A stretch of 64,000 nt of DNA, from assembly GCF_900114625.1 (NCBI RefSeq), contig NZ_FOZL01000001.1, forward strand, positions 4,216,001-4,280,000, given 5' to 3'. The translations under genes were made by a program, and so were the position numbers. Position 1 is the stretch's first letter. Each line of letters begins with the position of its first letter. This document shows positions 1 through 9,269 of the stretch, in pieces. The DNA is from Granulicella pectinivorans. Its GTDB lineage: Bacteria > Acidobacteriota > Terriglobia > Terriglobales > Acidobacteriaceae. The notes beneath the pieces were generated by a model, which saw only the letters and a program-made list of their open reading frames with translations, searched no databases and had not been told where the DNA came from.

Positions 1-830
1 GATGTTCGCCGGTGCAGGAACGATCGTGACCGTAACCGGCCCGCTCGCGGTCAGCATGGGGCTGCCCGCATCCGTCGCCTTCACGACCAGGTTCGACGTA
101 CCCGCCACCGTCGGCGTTCCACTCACCACGCAGCCTGCGCCAAGCGTAAGACCCGCAGGCAGCGCACCCGACGTGATCGAGCAGCTATACGGAGACGTTC
201 CGCCCGCGACACCGATGGTCGCCGAGTAAGGCACAGCCACCGTTCCACCCGGCAGCGCACCCGTCGTAATCGAAAGCCCCGCTGGAGCGATCGTGATGCT
301 CACCGGACCGCTTGTATTCAGCACAGGGTTGCTCGAGTCCGTAGCCCGCACCGTAAGGTTCGCAGTGCCCGCCGTGGTCGGTGTTCCGCTCACCACGCAA
401 CCCGCTCCCATCGACAGTCCGGCCGGCAACGTGCCGGACGTCACCGAGCAGCTGTACGGCCCAGTGCCGCCGCTCACGCCGACCGTCGCGCTGTACGCAA
501 CGGCAACCTGGCCGTTCGGCAGCGAGGCCACGGTAATCGCAAGCGGTGCCGGTGCAATCGTCAGACTCACCGGTCCACTCGTCGTCGCCGTGGGATTGGC
601 CGAGTCCGTCGCCTTCACCGTAAGGTTCGCCGTGCCGGCGGCCGTAGGCGTTCCACTCACCACGCAACCGCCACCCAGCGAAAGTCCCGCGGGCAGTGTG
701 CCCGAGGTGATCGTGCAGGTGTAAGGCGCAGTTCCGCCCGTCACGCCGATCGTCGACGAGTAAGGCGTTCCCACCGTGCCGTTCGGAAGCGAAGCAACAC
801 TGATCGTCAACGGGCTCGTCCCGCTCGCGA
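1..830. repeat. Tandem 267-bp coding repeat (89-residue Ig-like unit)
   Basis: The block 'ccactcaccacgcaacc' and near copies recur at about 119, 386 and 653, a regular spacing of 267 bases, with strong similarity across the whole unit. Upstream units (830-1320) are more divergent. The array continues past the left edge. Confidence 0.8.
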
Positions 831-1830
831 TCACGATGCTGTAGGTTCCCGAAGCCTTCGCCCCGGTCGAATCCTGCGCCTGAACCGTGAACCCGGAGGT
901 TCCCGCTGCGGTCGGTGTTCCGGAGACCACACCGGTCGACGCCGAAAGCGAAAGGCCCGAAGGCAACGCGCCGGAGGTCAAGCTGTACGTGTACGGTCCC
1001 GTGCCGCCCGCAGCCTGGAACGCCGTCGAGTAAGCCGTGCCCACCGTACCCGCGGTAGGATTGCCCGTCAACGAAAGCGCCGCGCCGCCGGCTGCAATCA
1101 CAATCGTCCTCTGCGCCGTCGTCGTATACGGCACATCACTCGAGTCGGTGATCTGCGCCGTAAACGTGGACTCGCCCACCGTGGTGGGCGTGCCCGAAAT
1201 CGTAGCGCTGGTCGCATTGAAACTCAGCCCCGCAGGCAAAGTCCCGCTTGCGATGCTCCATTTGAGCGCGCCCGTTCCGCCCGTCGCGCTCAGCGTCATG
1301 GAGTAGGCCGTACCCACGGTGCCGGAGGGCGCCGCACCTGTAATCACCGGATCCGGGTTCACCGTGATGCTCACGGACTGGGAGTTCGTCGTGCCCATCG
1401 TCGTGCCCGTCAACGTCAGCTTCAACGGCGACGTGATACCCGATGGTGCGCTATACACCACCGAGCCCGCCGAAGAAGACGCGACCGACCCACATCCCGT
1501 CGTGCAGGAGAGAGTCCATGTGATCGGATTCGTTCCCTGGATCGTCGCGTTGATCGTCTCCGATTGTCCAGCGTCAAGATTGACGGCGCTCGTGGAAAGC
1601 CCCGTGATCCCACCACCCGCATAGCCGCCTGAGCCGCAGCCCGCCAGCGTCATGCAGGCCACACACAGCATGATCCAGAGAAATCCGGGAACGCGGAACA
1701 CACTCGTTGCCCGGAATGGTGACGTCGTGCAGGTTGGGGAGGATGAAGGCTGCGCAAGGTCGATCTCATGCCGTGAAGCAGGAGATCCCAAGACCGTATC
1801 TGAAGCCGCGTGTGTGAGGAACTGTCCCAT
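1..1830 (-). CDS. Secreted Ig-like repeat lipoprotein (3' end off the window)
   Basis: The frame is open from an ATG at 1830 to the left edge (610 codons seen, no stop). A GGAG lies about nine bases before the ATG. Around residues 50-70 there is a hydrophobic stretch ending in a lipobox-like LAGCG followed by Gly/Ser, so a lipid-anchored exported protein is likely, although the signal is preceded by an unusually long N-terminus. The rest is a chain of Ig-like domains of the 'putative Ig' (He_PIG) kind, with recurring GTVGTPYS, GGTxPY and LPAGLS motifs and CVVSGTPT. The last three or more units repeat with an 89-residue period. Such proteins are usually surface adhesion or matrix proteins in acidobacteria; no enzymatic domain is visible in the part present. 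Confidence 0.85.
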   Translation of the reverse strand, partial: MGQFLTHAASDTVLGSPASRHEIDLAQPSSSPTCTTSPFRATSVFRVPGFLWIMLCVACMTLAGCGSGGYAGGGITGLSTSAVNLDAGQSETINATIQGTNPITWTLSCTTGCGSVASSSAGSVVYSAPSGITSPLKLTLTGTTMGTTNSQSVSITVNPDPVITGAAPSGTVGTAYSMTLSATGGTGALKWSIASGTLPAGLSFNATSATISGTPTTVGESTFTAQITDSSDVPYTTTAQRTIVIAAGGAALSLTGNPTAGTVGTAYSTAFQAAGGTGPYTYSLTSGALPSGLSLSASTGVVSGTPTAAGTSGFTVQAQDSTGAKASGTYSIVIASGTSPLTISVASLPNGTVGTPYSSTIGVTGGTAPYTCTITSGTLPAGLSLGGGCVVSGTPTAAGTANLTVKATDSANPTATTSGPVSLTIAPAPLAITVASLPNGQVAVAYSATVGVSGGTGPYSCSVTSGTLPAGLSMGAGCVVSGTPTTAGTANLTVRATDSSNPVLNTSGPVSITIAPAGLSITTGALPGGTVAVPYSATIGVAGGTSPYSCSITSGALPAGLTLGAGCVVSGTPTVAGTSNLVVKATDAGSPMLTASGPVTVTIVPAPANI

Positions 1831-2172
1831 GTGATGTTCACTCCGATTGCTCTAAAAAATGAATGGCTACCCAGGAAGGCCTCTCTCGAACTGGAGATCG
1901 GCAAACGAAGTCGCGAATGCAGAATGACCTGTGCCTGCCCTTGCGCGATAGAGGTCTTTGCCCTCAAAACCGAATAAAACGCGAGAACAATATCGTGTGT
2001 GATATCAGACCCCTCTCACGAAGCGCCTTGATCGTCGTCAAGTTTTCAAGCTCGAAATTGTCACGGTACGGAAGTAATCCAGGCCCTTGCCAAGCGACCA
2101 CTCGCTGGTCAATACTCGGTCCGATCGACCCTTCAACAAGGTCGTCCAAACACCAAACCGAGAGGCTCACAC
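1831..2172. other. Intergenic stretch, no gene seen
   Basis: These 342 bases separate the lipoprotein gene (reading left) from the small gene at 2173 (reading right), so both promoters must lie here. The base composition is more AT-rich than the flanks. No convincing coding frame, RNA or strong hairpin was seen. Confidence 0.5.
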
Positions 2173-2403
2173 ATGGAACCGGAATTGAAACGGAAGCAGA
2201 GCTTTTTACTCCGTTTGCCTCTCTCCCTGCGAGAACAGGCAACACAGTTCGCGCAGGAAGAAGGCACATCGCTCAATCACTTCATCAGCCTCGCCGTGGC
2301 CGAGCGACTCAGCCGCATCGAGCAGAAGCGCGCCGTCCGGGTCAAGAGCCGCGAACTCATGCCATCCACCACCATGCCCAAGCTGCAGCCCCATCTCCAC
2401 TAG
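2173..2403 (+). CDS. Small ribbon-helix-helix (HicB/Arc-like) protein
   Basis: 76 residues. The segment from about residue 9 to 48 has the shape of a ribbon-helix-helix DNA-binding domain: a short beta strand (SFLLRLP), then a helix (LREQATQFAQEEG) and TSLNHFISLAVAERL, as in HicB- and Arc-family antitoxins and regulators. The last 25 residues are basic and Pro-rich. No toxin-like partner is adjacent, so it may be an orphan antitoxin or a small repressor. A purine-rich GAGAGG precedes the ATG. Confidence 0.65.
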   Translation: MEPELKRKQSFLLRLPLSLREQATQFAQEEGTSLNHFISLAVAERLSRIEQKRAVRVKSRELMPSTTMPKLQPHLH

Positions 2404-2476
2404 CCGCATCAGGCTCCCAACATAAGCACACATCGATTCCGCTAAACTGGATCTTCCCCTCATGGGGGAAGGTTCT

Positions 2477-3259
2477 ATGCCAGCCGAAATCATCCTCCAG
2501 CAAACTCCGGATGCAGCATCCCTCCTCGACAAGCGCGAGCAGCTTGCCGCAGTCCGCACCACGCTCGCCGAACGCGAGTCAGAGCTCGCTCAACTCCGCG
2601 CGCAACTCAAGACCTTCGAAGGCCGCTACCTCCGTCAGGTCGGCATCCTTTACGCCCAGCTCGACGAACTCGAAGCACGCATCGCGGAACGCGAAGTCGA
2701 CCTCTACGACTCCGACTCCGCCCGCCGTCACGCCGAGGAAACCCGCCGCCAGGCGCAGGAGACTCACGACGCCGCCTTCGGATCAGCCCACGAAGCCGAG
2801 GAGTTCGATCCGCCCCCCAGTCTCAAGGCCCTCTTCCGGGACGTAGCGAAGCGCATCCACCCCGACTTCGCGCGCGACGATGCCGAACAGAAGCACTTCA
2901 CGCTCCTCATGGCGCGCGCCAACCAGGCCTATAGCCGCGGCGATACCGAAACCCTCCAGCGCCTCCTCGACGATCACCGCGAGATCAACGCCTCCATCGC
3001 CGGCGAAGGCCCCACCGCGGAGCTCCTGCGCATCACCCGCCAGATCCAGCACGCCCAACGCGACATCGCCAACCTCGACGCCGAGCGTCACACCCTGCTC
3101 TCCAGCGAACTCGCCCAACTCCACCTCGACGCCGAAGCCGCCGCCCGCGAGCACCGCGATCTCCTCACCGAGCTCGCCGCCAGCCTCCGCGACCAGGTCG
3201 CCGACGCCCAGCGCCGCTTCGAGCTCATCGACCGCCAGATCGCCGCCCATGGACGATAA
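2477..3259 (+). CDS. J-domain protein with flanking coiled coils
   Basis: 260 residues from the ATG at 2477, chosen because GGGGGAAGG lies just before it; an ATG at 2462 in the same frame has no such site. Residues about 10-95 are a heptad-rich coiled coil. Residues about 115-165 form a J-domain-like segment (LKALFRDVAKRIHPDFA) with the HPD tripeptide that stimulates Hsp70 ATPase, followed by helices ending in LQRLLDDH. A second coiled coil fills the C-terminus. It is therefore likely a DnaK co-chaperone of unknown client. Its 3' end overlaps the next gene by 11 bases, which suggests coupled translation. Confidence 0.75.
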   Translation: MPAEIILQQTPDAASLLDKREQLAAVRTTLAERESELAQLRAQLKTFEGRYLRQVGILYAQLDELEARIAEREVDLYDSDSARRHAEETRRQAQETHDAAFGSAHEAEEFDPPPSLKALFRDVAKRIHPDFARDDAEQKHFTLLMARANQAYSRGDTETLQRLLDDHREINASIAGEGPTAELLRITRQIQHAQRDIANLDAERHTLLSSELAQLHLDAEAAAREHRDLLTELAASLRDQVADAQRRFELIDRQIAAHGR

Positions 3260-4037
3260 AGTCAGGACAGGTCTCCAGCACATCCCCACCGGAGCCGCCC
3301 TCTCGCTCCACGCCACGCGCACCGGCATCATCGCCCGCGGTCGCCGCGATGCCGCCAACGCAGCCTCCAACCCGCACTACCGTGAAGCCGTCGCCGCCTA
3401 CAACATCGGCAACTTCCAGGAAGCCGCAGCCGCCTTCCAACGCGCCGCCGAGCAGGGCCACGCCGAGTCCCAGTACCTCCTCAGCACCCTCTACGACGCC
3501 GGTCAGGGCCTCCCGCAGGACGACGCTCAGTCCGCCCTCTGGGAGCGCAAAGCCGCCGAGCAAGGCCACGCCTACGCCCAGGCCAACCTCAGCTTCCGCT
3601 TCTACGCCGCCGGCAACTTTCCCGAAGCCTTCCTCTGGTGCCAGCGAGCCGCTCACAGCAACTTGGCCTGGGCTCAGTACAACCTCGGCCTCATGTATCG
3701 CAAAGGCGAGGGCGTCCCGCAGAGCAACGCCGAAGCCGCCCATTGGTATCGCGTCGCCGCCACCCAGAACTTCCCCGAAGCCCAGCAGAAACTCGCCGAT
3801 CTCTACTACACCGGACAGGGCGTTCCACGCAGCCACACGCAGGCCGCCGCCTGGTACCGCAAGGCTGCCGACCAGGGCAACGCCGAAGCACAGTTCCAGC
3901 TCAGCCACCTCTACGCCACCGGACAGGGCGTGGAGCATGACTACACGCAATCCCGCCATTGGATTCGGCAGGCTGCCCTGCAAGGCCACGAACCGGCCAT
4001 CCGCGAGCTCAAGCGTCGCGAGTACCGCGACCCGTAG
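3249..4037 (+). CDS. Sel1-like repeat protein
   Basis: 262 residues from an ATG at 3249, inside the end of the J-domain gene. The protein has about six Sel1-type helical repeats of roughly 36 residues, recognisable by AAEQGHAxAQ, LYxxGQGVPQ and AAxWYRKAA. No signal peptide is seen. Sel1 proteins are scaffolds for protein complexes; the overlap with a J-domain gene suggests they act together in protein quality control or assembly, which is an inference. Confidence 0.8.
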   Translation: MDDKVRTGLQHIPTGAALSLHATRTGIIARGRRDAANAASNPHYREAVAAYNIGNFQEAAAAFQRAAEQGHAESQYLLSTLYDAGQGLPQDDAQSALWERKAAEQGHAYAQANLSFRFYAAGNFPEAFLWCQRAAHSNLAWAQYNLGLMYRKGEGVPQSNAEAAHWYRVAATQNFPEAQQKLADLYYTGQGVPRSHTQAAAWYRKAADQGNAEAQFQLSHLYATGQGVEHDYTQSRHWIRQAALQGHEPAIRELKRREYRDP

Positions 4038-4095
4038 CCTGTAAGTCAGGTGGCAACTTGAAACTTGCTCCGCTCCTGTTCCCAATCGGGAACGA

Positions 4096-4264
4096 TCCGG
4101 GCGGTAATCGAAGCGAAAACAGACCACTTTTCCGACATCGTCCGAACCCAGCTTTTGGCCACATCTTCCATGCATTTGTCCATCGTGTACGGTCCAAAAT
4201 CTTCCTGGTGAAACCTTGGGAAATTCGCATCACCGTCTCGTAACCTCCTTAGAAGTCCATGGTT
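4096..4264 (-). repeat. Dispersed coding-like repeat, copy 1
   Basis: Read on the minus strand this matches 31488-31658 on the plus strand through nearly its whole length, including 'gtttcaccaggaa', 'ttggaccg' and 'agtggtctgttttcg'. It lies in a 98-codon minus-strand frame (4342-4046) that reads HGLLRRLRDGDANFPRFHQE, then a short spacer, then EKWSVFASITARI. The similarity holds at protein level too, so it looks like a small conserved acidobacterial ORF or its remnant. A further short 'aaaacagaccacttt' recurs at about 4288. Confidence 0.6.
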
Positions 4265-4429
4265 GCGGCGACGCACCACAACCGGGCAAAACAGACCACT
4301 TTCAATACACAGTGGTCCGACCTCTACCACCCACAAATCCATCTTAGGAAGCGGGTGAAGCCGGATACGCTACTATCGTGGTGCTTGCACAACCTCACTT
4401 TTGAACCGTCTCACGCCCCCGGAGAAAAC

Positions 4430-5881
4430 ATGTCCCAGCACCTTTCCCGCCGCTCCTTCGCGCACCTTCTTGGCGCGTCGGTTGCCTCCGTGCCGCTCGC
4501 CGGCAATGCCCTGGCACAAGCCCCAACGCCCCACACATCCGGCCCACGCAGCTTCCCCGCGGGATTCCTCTGGGGCTCCGCCACGGCTTCTTATCAGGTC
4601 GAAGGCGCAGCAACTGAAGGTGGCCGTGGCCCCACCATCTGGGACACCTTCTCCCACACACCGGGAAAGACACACAACGGCGACACCGGCGACGTAGCCG
4701 ATGACTTCTACCATCGCTACCCCGAAGACGTGAAGTTCATGCGCGGCCTCGGCCTCAAAACCTGCCGCTTCTCCATCGCGTGGAGCCGCATCTTCCCCAA
4801 CGGGACCGGAGCCCCCAACCAGGCTGGCATCGACTTCTATCGCAGGCTCACGGAGACGCTGCTCGCCAATGGCATCGAGCCCTACGCCACGCTCTTTCAT
4901 TGGGATCTGCCGCAGGCCTTGCAGGATAAGGGCGGCTGGGAGAACCGCGACACCGCCAAGGCCTTCGCGGACTACGCAGGCTTCATCGCCGGCAGGCTTT
5001 CAGGCACCGTCAGGAACATCATGACCACCAACGAAATCAGGAGCTTCACCGAGATCGGCTACGGCTCCGGAAGGCATGCTCCCGGTCTTCAGGTCGGCCG
5101 CAAACGCCTTGCGCAACTGACGCACCATGCCGTGCTGGCTCACGGACTGGCTGTCCGCGCCATCCGGGCCTCAGCGCCCAGGGCGAAGCTTGGCCTCGCG
5201 GAAAACTCCAGCGCCACCGTACCCGTCATCGAAGCGCCCGAGCATATCGCCGCCGCCAGAATCGCCATGCGCGAAGAGAACGCGCAGTACCTCGGCGTCA
5301 TCCTCAGCGGAAAGTACACCGACCATTACCTCAGGAAGCTCGGAGCCGATGCCCCCCAGTTCACCGCGGAAGATCTCGCCGCCATCTCCTCGCCGATCGA
5401 TTTCGTAGGCGTCAACGTCTACACGCCCGACTATGTGCGCGCCGCGGACAATGAGATTGGCTACGTCAGCGTGCCGCCGCCTGCGTCCTTCCCCCACATG
5501 CTCAGCCCCTGGCTGACCGTCGGCCCCGAAGCCCTCTACTGGGCGCCCCGGCTCATCCACGAGAACTGGCATCCCAAAGAGCAGTTCATCACGGAAAACG
5601 GCTGCTCCTCCACCGACCAGATGGCGCCGGACGGCGAGATCTACGATACGGACCGCGTCATGTACCTGCGGAACTACATCGCCAACATGCACCGCGCCGT
5701 CACCGAAGGCATCCCGATCAAGGGGTACTTCCTCTGGAGCCTGCTCGACAACTACGAGTGGGCGGACGGCTATGACAAACGTTTCGGCATCACCTATGTC
5801 GATTTCAAGACACAGAAGCGAACGCTCAAGCTCAGCGGTCATCTCTACAAGGAGATCATCGCCAGGAACAGCCTCATGTAG
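4430..5881 (+). CDS. Tat-exported GH1 beta-glucosidase
   Basis: 483 residues from the ATG at 4430, which has GGAG six bases upstream; an in-frame ATG at 4259 lacks a site and would bury the signal. The N-terminus carries a twin-arginine motif (SRRSFAHLLGA) and an ALAQA cleavage region, so the folded enzyme is probably exported. The rest is a complete glycoside hydrolase family 1 barrel: FPAGFLWGSATASYQVEGA, the FSIAWSRIFPNG strand, the acid/base Glu202 in TTNEI, and the nucleophile Glu389 in ITENG. The family's usual NEP is NEI here. The expected role is hydrolysis of beta-linked glucosides such as cellobiose in the periplasm. Confidence 0.92.
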   Translation: MSQHLSRRSFAHLLGASVASVPLAGNALAQAPTPHTSGPRSFPAGFLWGSATASYQVEGAATEGGRGPTIWDTFSHTPGKTHNGDTGDVADDFYHRYPEDVKFMRGLGLKTCRFSIAWSRIFPNGTGAPNQAGIDFYRRLTETLLANGIEPYATLFHWDLPQALQDKGGWENRDTAKAFADYAGFIAGRLSGTVRNIMTTNEIRSFTEIGYGSGRHAPGLQVGRKRLAQLTHHAVLAHGLAVRAIRASAPRAKLGLAENSSATVPVIEAPEHIAAARIAMREENAQYLGVILSGKYTDHYLRKLGADAPQFTAEDLAAISSPIDFVGVNVYTPDYVRAADNEIGYVSVPPPASFPHMLSPWLTVGPEALYWAPRLIHENWHPKEQFITENGCSSTDQMAPDGEIYDTDRVMYLRNYIANMHRAVTEGIPIKGYFLWSLLDNYEWADGYDKRFGITYVDFKTQKRTLKLSGHLYKEIIARNSLM

Positions 5882-5912
5882 CTCGAGGCAAACTCCACAG
5901 GCCGTCCCTCAC

Positions 5913-5943
5913 GTGCCGCAACCGTAAACTCCGGTTGCGGCAC
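5913..5943. terminator. Perfect hairpin after the beta-glucosidase gene
   Basis: The arms GTGCCGCAACCG and CGGTTGCGGCAC (12 bp, perfect) surround a 7-base loop, 31 bases after the stop codon. No U-run follows, so it could be a weak terminator or an RNA-stabilising hairpin. Confidence 0.55.
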
Positions 5944-5985
5944 GCGCCATTTAAATCCTGGTCCAATGGCGATGAAATTTTTCGT

Positions 5986-6014
5986 AGAATACCTATTTAC
6001 AAAATAGGTATTCT
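5986..6014. promoter_or_regulatory. Palindromic operator upstream of padR
   Basis: The 13-base arms AGAATACCTATTT and AAATAGGTATTCT are exact inverted copies with a 3-base spacer (ACA). They end 17 bases before the padR start. The core ATACCTA/TAGGTAT resembles known PadR-family operators, so autorepression of the padR-permease pair is likely. Confidence 0.75.
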
Positions 6015-6031
6015 GCCATAACCTCCTGGGT

Positions 6032-6385
6032 ATGGCGAAGAACCCCGAACATCGCGACCTCTTCCCCGGCGCGCTGGAGATCATGATCCTCCAGTCGCTA
6101 CGGCTGCGTCCCATGCACGGCTATGGGCTGGTGAAACACATCAAGCAGGTGTCCGACAACCTCCTTCAGGTCGAGGAGGGCTCGCTCTACCCGGCCTTGC
6201 AACGCATGTTGAAGGAGGGCCTGCTGGAATCGGAGGCCGGAATCTCCGCCAAGGGCAGACCCACCCGGATCTATTCGCTCACCGATGCGGGTATTCGTCA
6301 CCTCGAGAACGAAGTCGTCAGCTTCGAACGGATGTTTGCCGGTTTTACCCGCGTGCTCGCCGCCGCCAAAGCCTGGGAGGTGTGA
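6032..6385 (+). CDS. PadR-family transcriptional repressor
   Basis: 117 residues with the compact PadR winged helix: ALEIMILQSLRL, MHGYGLVKHIKQ, EEGSLYPALQRMLKEGLL and GRPTRIYSLTDAG. A short C-terminal dimerisation helix follows. It starts 17 bases after the perfect palindrome and ends two bases before the ADOP permease gene. This padR-permease arrangement is very common in acidobacteria. The ligand is unknown. Confidence 0.92.
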   Translation: MAKNPEHRDLFPGALEIMILQSLRLRPMHGYGLVKHIKQVSDNLLQVEEGSLYPALQRMLKEGLLESEAGISAKGRPTRIYSLTDAGIRHLENEVVSFERMFAGFTRVLAAAKAWEV

Positions 6386-6386
6386 A

Positions 6387-9080
6387 ATGTCCCTGTTCAG
6401 CCGTCTGTTCTCCCGAGATCGCCGGTACGGCGACATTTCAATCTCCATCCAGGAACACCTCGACGAACGCATCGAGGAACTGATGGAAGAAGGCATCACA
6501 CGCGAGGCCGCTGAGCGCATCGCACGCCTCGACTTCGGCAATGTCACCCTCCTGCAGGAACGAAGCCGTGAGGTGTGGCAGTGGCGAAGACTGGAAGCGC
6601 TACTGACGGACATAAAGCACGTCTTCCGGCGGCTGAAGCGCTCGCCGGGCTTCGCAATCACCGTAATCTTGACTCTGGCCATCGGGATCGGCGCGAATAC
6701 GGCGGTCTTCAGCGTACTCAACAGCGTTCTGTTGCGGCCCCTCCCCTATCCCGAACCCGAGCAGTTGGTCGCGCTGCATCTCGACGCCCCGGGAGCCCCC
6801 GGGCTCACCGACTTCCGCAATGAGCTGCGCCTTTCAGCCTCCATGTATCTCACCTTCGCCGCGCATAACCGCGTCTTCCAATCGATCGGCGTATGGGAAG
6901 CCGGGTCGGCAAGCATCACCGGCTTCGCCCAGCCCGAACAGATCAACACGGCACTCGTCTCCAGCGGAGTCCTTGAAACGCTCCACGTACCCGCTCTCAC
7001 CGGCCAATGGCTCACTGCGGCCGACCAGGATCCGCACGCCCTCGGGCGCGTGATGCTGAGCTACGGCTACTGGCAGCGCCGCTTCGGTGGAGATCCCGGC
7101 GTCGTTGGCCGGACCATCCAGGTCAACTCTCAGCCGCGCATCATCGCCGGGGTCATGCCCAGAGGCTTCAAGATCCTGAGTTACGACTTCGACCTCATGA
7201 TTCCGCTGGGCCTCGATCCCGTCAAGCAGCAGCTGGCCGGGTTCGCATATCGCGGCATCGGGCGGCTCCGTCCTGGGGTCTCGCTCGCCCAGGCAAACGC
7301 GGACGTGGCGGATTTGCTGAACGTCTGGATGGACACCTGGACCAACGGCCCAGGCTCCGACCCGCATTTCTACCTGACGTGGAAGATCCGGCCGGCCTTG
7401 CAGCCGCTGAAGGATACCGTCGTGGGCAGCATCCGAACAGTGTTGTGGGTCGTCATGGGCACGATCGGCGTGGTCATGCTCATCGCCTGCACTAACGTGG
7501 CAAACCTGCTTCTGGTGCGCGCGGATGGACGCCAGCAGGAGCTTGCGGTGCGCTCAGCACTCGGCGCGGGCAGGTGGCGCATCGCCCGAGAACTTTTGCT
7601 GGAGAGTATGACGCTCGGCCTGCTGGGCGGAACGGCTGGCGTGGCCGTGGCCTTTGGCGGCCTGCGTCTGCTCACATCGATCGGGCCGGGTAACCTCCCG
7701 CGATTGAGTGAGATATCGCTCGATGGATGGTCTATCGGCTTCACCCTGGTCGTGTCCGTGCTCTCGGGGCTGTTCTTCGGAATCCCACCGGTGTTGCGTT
7801 ACATGCCCTCGCAGCAGAGAGTTACCTTAATGGGTGCCATGAGGACGGCAAGTATGAGCCGCGAACGGCAGCGCGGCCGCAACCTGCTGGTGACTGCGCA
7901 GGTCGCGATGGCGCTCGTCCTGCTGATCGGAGCCGCACTCATGATCCGAACCTTCCTGGCGATGCGCAACGTCGATCCGGGCTTCACCGACCCGTCATCC
8001 CTCCAGGTCATGCGACTCACCATCCCAAAAACACTCGTCAGTGGTCCTACCACTGCCCTGCGAATGCAGAACAACATCCTGGAAAAACTCTCCACCCTCC
8101 CCACCGTCACCTCCGCCGGCTTCGTCGCTTCGGTTCCGCTGAGTGGAGCAGAGCCGGATTGGGACCAGATCCTGATCGAAGGTAAGAACTACGACAGTAC
8201 GGACAGTCCTCCCATGCGCCTGTTCAACTACATCTCGCCCGGATACTTCCACACCGCAGGAACGCGGTTGGTGGCCGGACGAGACTTCACCTGGGCCGAG
8301 ATTTACGGTATCCGGCATATCGGAATCGTCTCCGAAAGCCTTGCCCGGGAGTTGTGGGGATCGCCTCGCGAGGCGATCGGCAAGCGCTTCCACAAGTATC
8401 AGGACTCACCCTGGTATGAGGTGGTGGGTGTGGCGCAGGATGTGCGCGAAAACGGTGTCGATCAGGTATCTCCGGCGACGGTCTATTGGCCTTCCTTGAG
8501 TGGTGATGCCTCTGCCCCGGACAAACTGAGTGCGTGGCGCAACGTCTTCTTTGCCATCCGCAGCAATCGCGCTGGAACGCAGACCTTCATCAACGAGATG
8601 CAGCAGGCGGTATGGTCCGTCAATGCGAATCTGCCGGTCGCTAACATCAGCACGATGCAGGATATCTATGGGCAATCGATGGCGCGGACTTCGTTCACCC
8701 TGGTGATGTTGGGCATAGCCGGCATCATGGCGCTTGCCCTCGGCATTCTCGGAATCTATGGCGTAATCTCCTATGCAGTCTCGCAGCGCACACGCGAGAT
8801 CGGCATCCGCATGGCGCTGGGCGCAAAGAAGACCGAACTGGTGTGGATGTTCGTCCGGTCGGCGATGGTGCTGACGGCAGTCGGCACGGTGGTCGGACTG
8901 GGTGCTTCGGCTGCGTTGATGCACCTACTGCGAACGCTGCTGTTCGGCATCAGCCCGTTGGATCCGGCAACATTCATCGCCGTGCCCGCCGCCCTGGTTG
9001 CGGCGGCTGCTTTGGCGAGCTATCTGCCGGCGCGAAGGACCTCTGCGATCGATCCGGTGGAAGCGCTACGCGCAGAGTAG
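6387..9080 (+). CDS. ADOP-type ABC permease (MacB/FtsX family)
   Basis: 897 residues from the ATG at 6387. The N-terminal 90 residues are the helical domain typical of acidobacterial duplicated orphan permeases (ISIQEHLDERIEELMEEGIT, then ERIARLDFGN). The first membrane helix follows (PGFAITVILTLAIGIGANTA), then a MacB periplasmic core, an FtsX domain (about 350-480), a second core and a second FtsX domain (about 760-890, TREIGIRMALGA). It has no ATPase domain and no ATPase gene is adjacent, as expected for 'orphan' permeases. It is co-transcribed with padR. The substrate is not predictable; efflux or envelope signalling are the usual suggestions. Confidence 0.93.
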   Translation: MSLFSRLFSRDRRYGDISISIQEHLDERIEELMEEGITREAAERIARLDFGNVTLLQERSREVWQWRRLEALLTDIKHVFRRLKRSPGFAITVILTLAIGIGANTAVFSVLNSVLLRPLPYPEPEQLVALHLDAPGAPGLTDFRNELRLSASMYLTFAAHNRVFQSIGVWEAGSASITGFAQPEQINTALVSSGVLETLHVPALTGQWLTAADQDPHALGRVMLSYGYWQRRFGGDPGVVGRTIQVNSQPRIIAGVMPRGFKILSYDFDLMIPLGLDPVKQQLAGFAYRGIGRLRPGVSLAQANADVADLLNVWMDTWTNGPGSDPHFYLTWKIRPALQPLKDTVVGSIRTVLWVVMGTIGVVMLIACTNVANLLLVRADGRQQELAVRSALGAGRWRIARELLLESMTLGLLGGTAGVAVAFGGLRLLTSIGPGNLPRLSEISLDGWSIGFTLVVSVLSGLFFGIPPVLRYMPSQQRVTLMGAMRTASMSRERQRGRNLLVTAQVAMALVLLIGAALMIRTFLAMRNVDPGFTDPSSLQVMRLTIPKTLVSGPTTALRMQNNILEKLSTLPTVTSAGFVASVPLSGAEPDWDQILIEGKNYDSTDSPPMRLFNYISPGYFHTAGTRLVAGRDFTWAEIYGIRHIGIVSESLARELWGSPREAIGKRFHKYQDSPWYEVVGVAQDVRENGVDQVSPATVYWPSLSGDASAPDKLSAWRNVFFAIRSNRAGTQTFINEMQQAVWSVNANLPVANISTMQDIYGQSMARTSFTLVMLGIAGIMALALGILGIYGVISYAVSQRTREIGIRMALGAKKTELVWMFVRSAMVLTAVGTVVGLGASAALMHLLRTLLFGISPLDPATFIAVPAALVAAAALASYLPARRTSAIDPVEALRAE

Positions 9081-9269
9081 AAAGACTGTTTTGCGTTCAT
9101 ACTATTTCAGGCGATAGACGGGTATACAGGCCTGACATTCCATGTGCCTAGTTCAAACGTGGCCTGGTATTCCTGTAGAAGCCTTCATCACACTCTTGCG
9201 AGATACGTCCCCCGCACGCCTTACAACCCAGGGAAGGCTCTCTAGAATGCGAGCTTTGCGGTAGAGACG

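Noticed and set aside
1863..2846. 327-codon plus-strand frame
   Set aside because: Low-complexity, overlaps the RHH and J-domain genes in another frame; no ribosome site.
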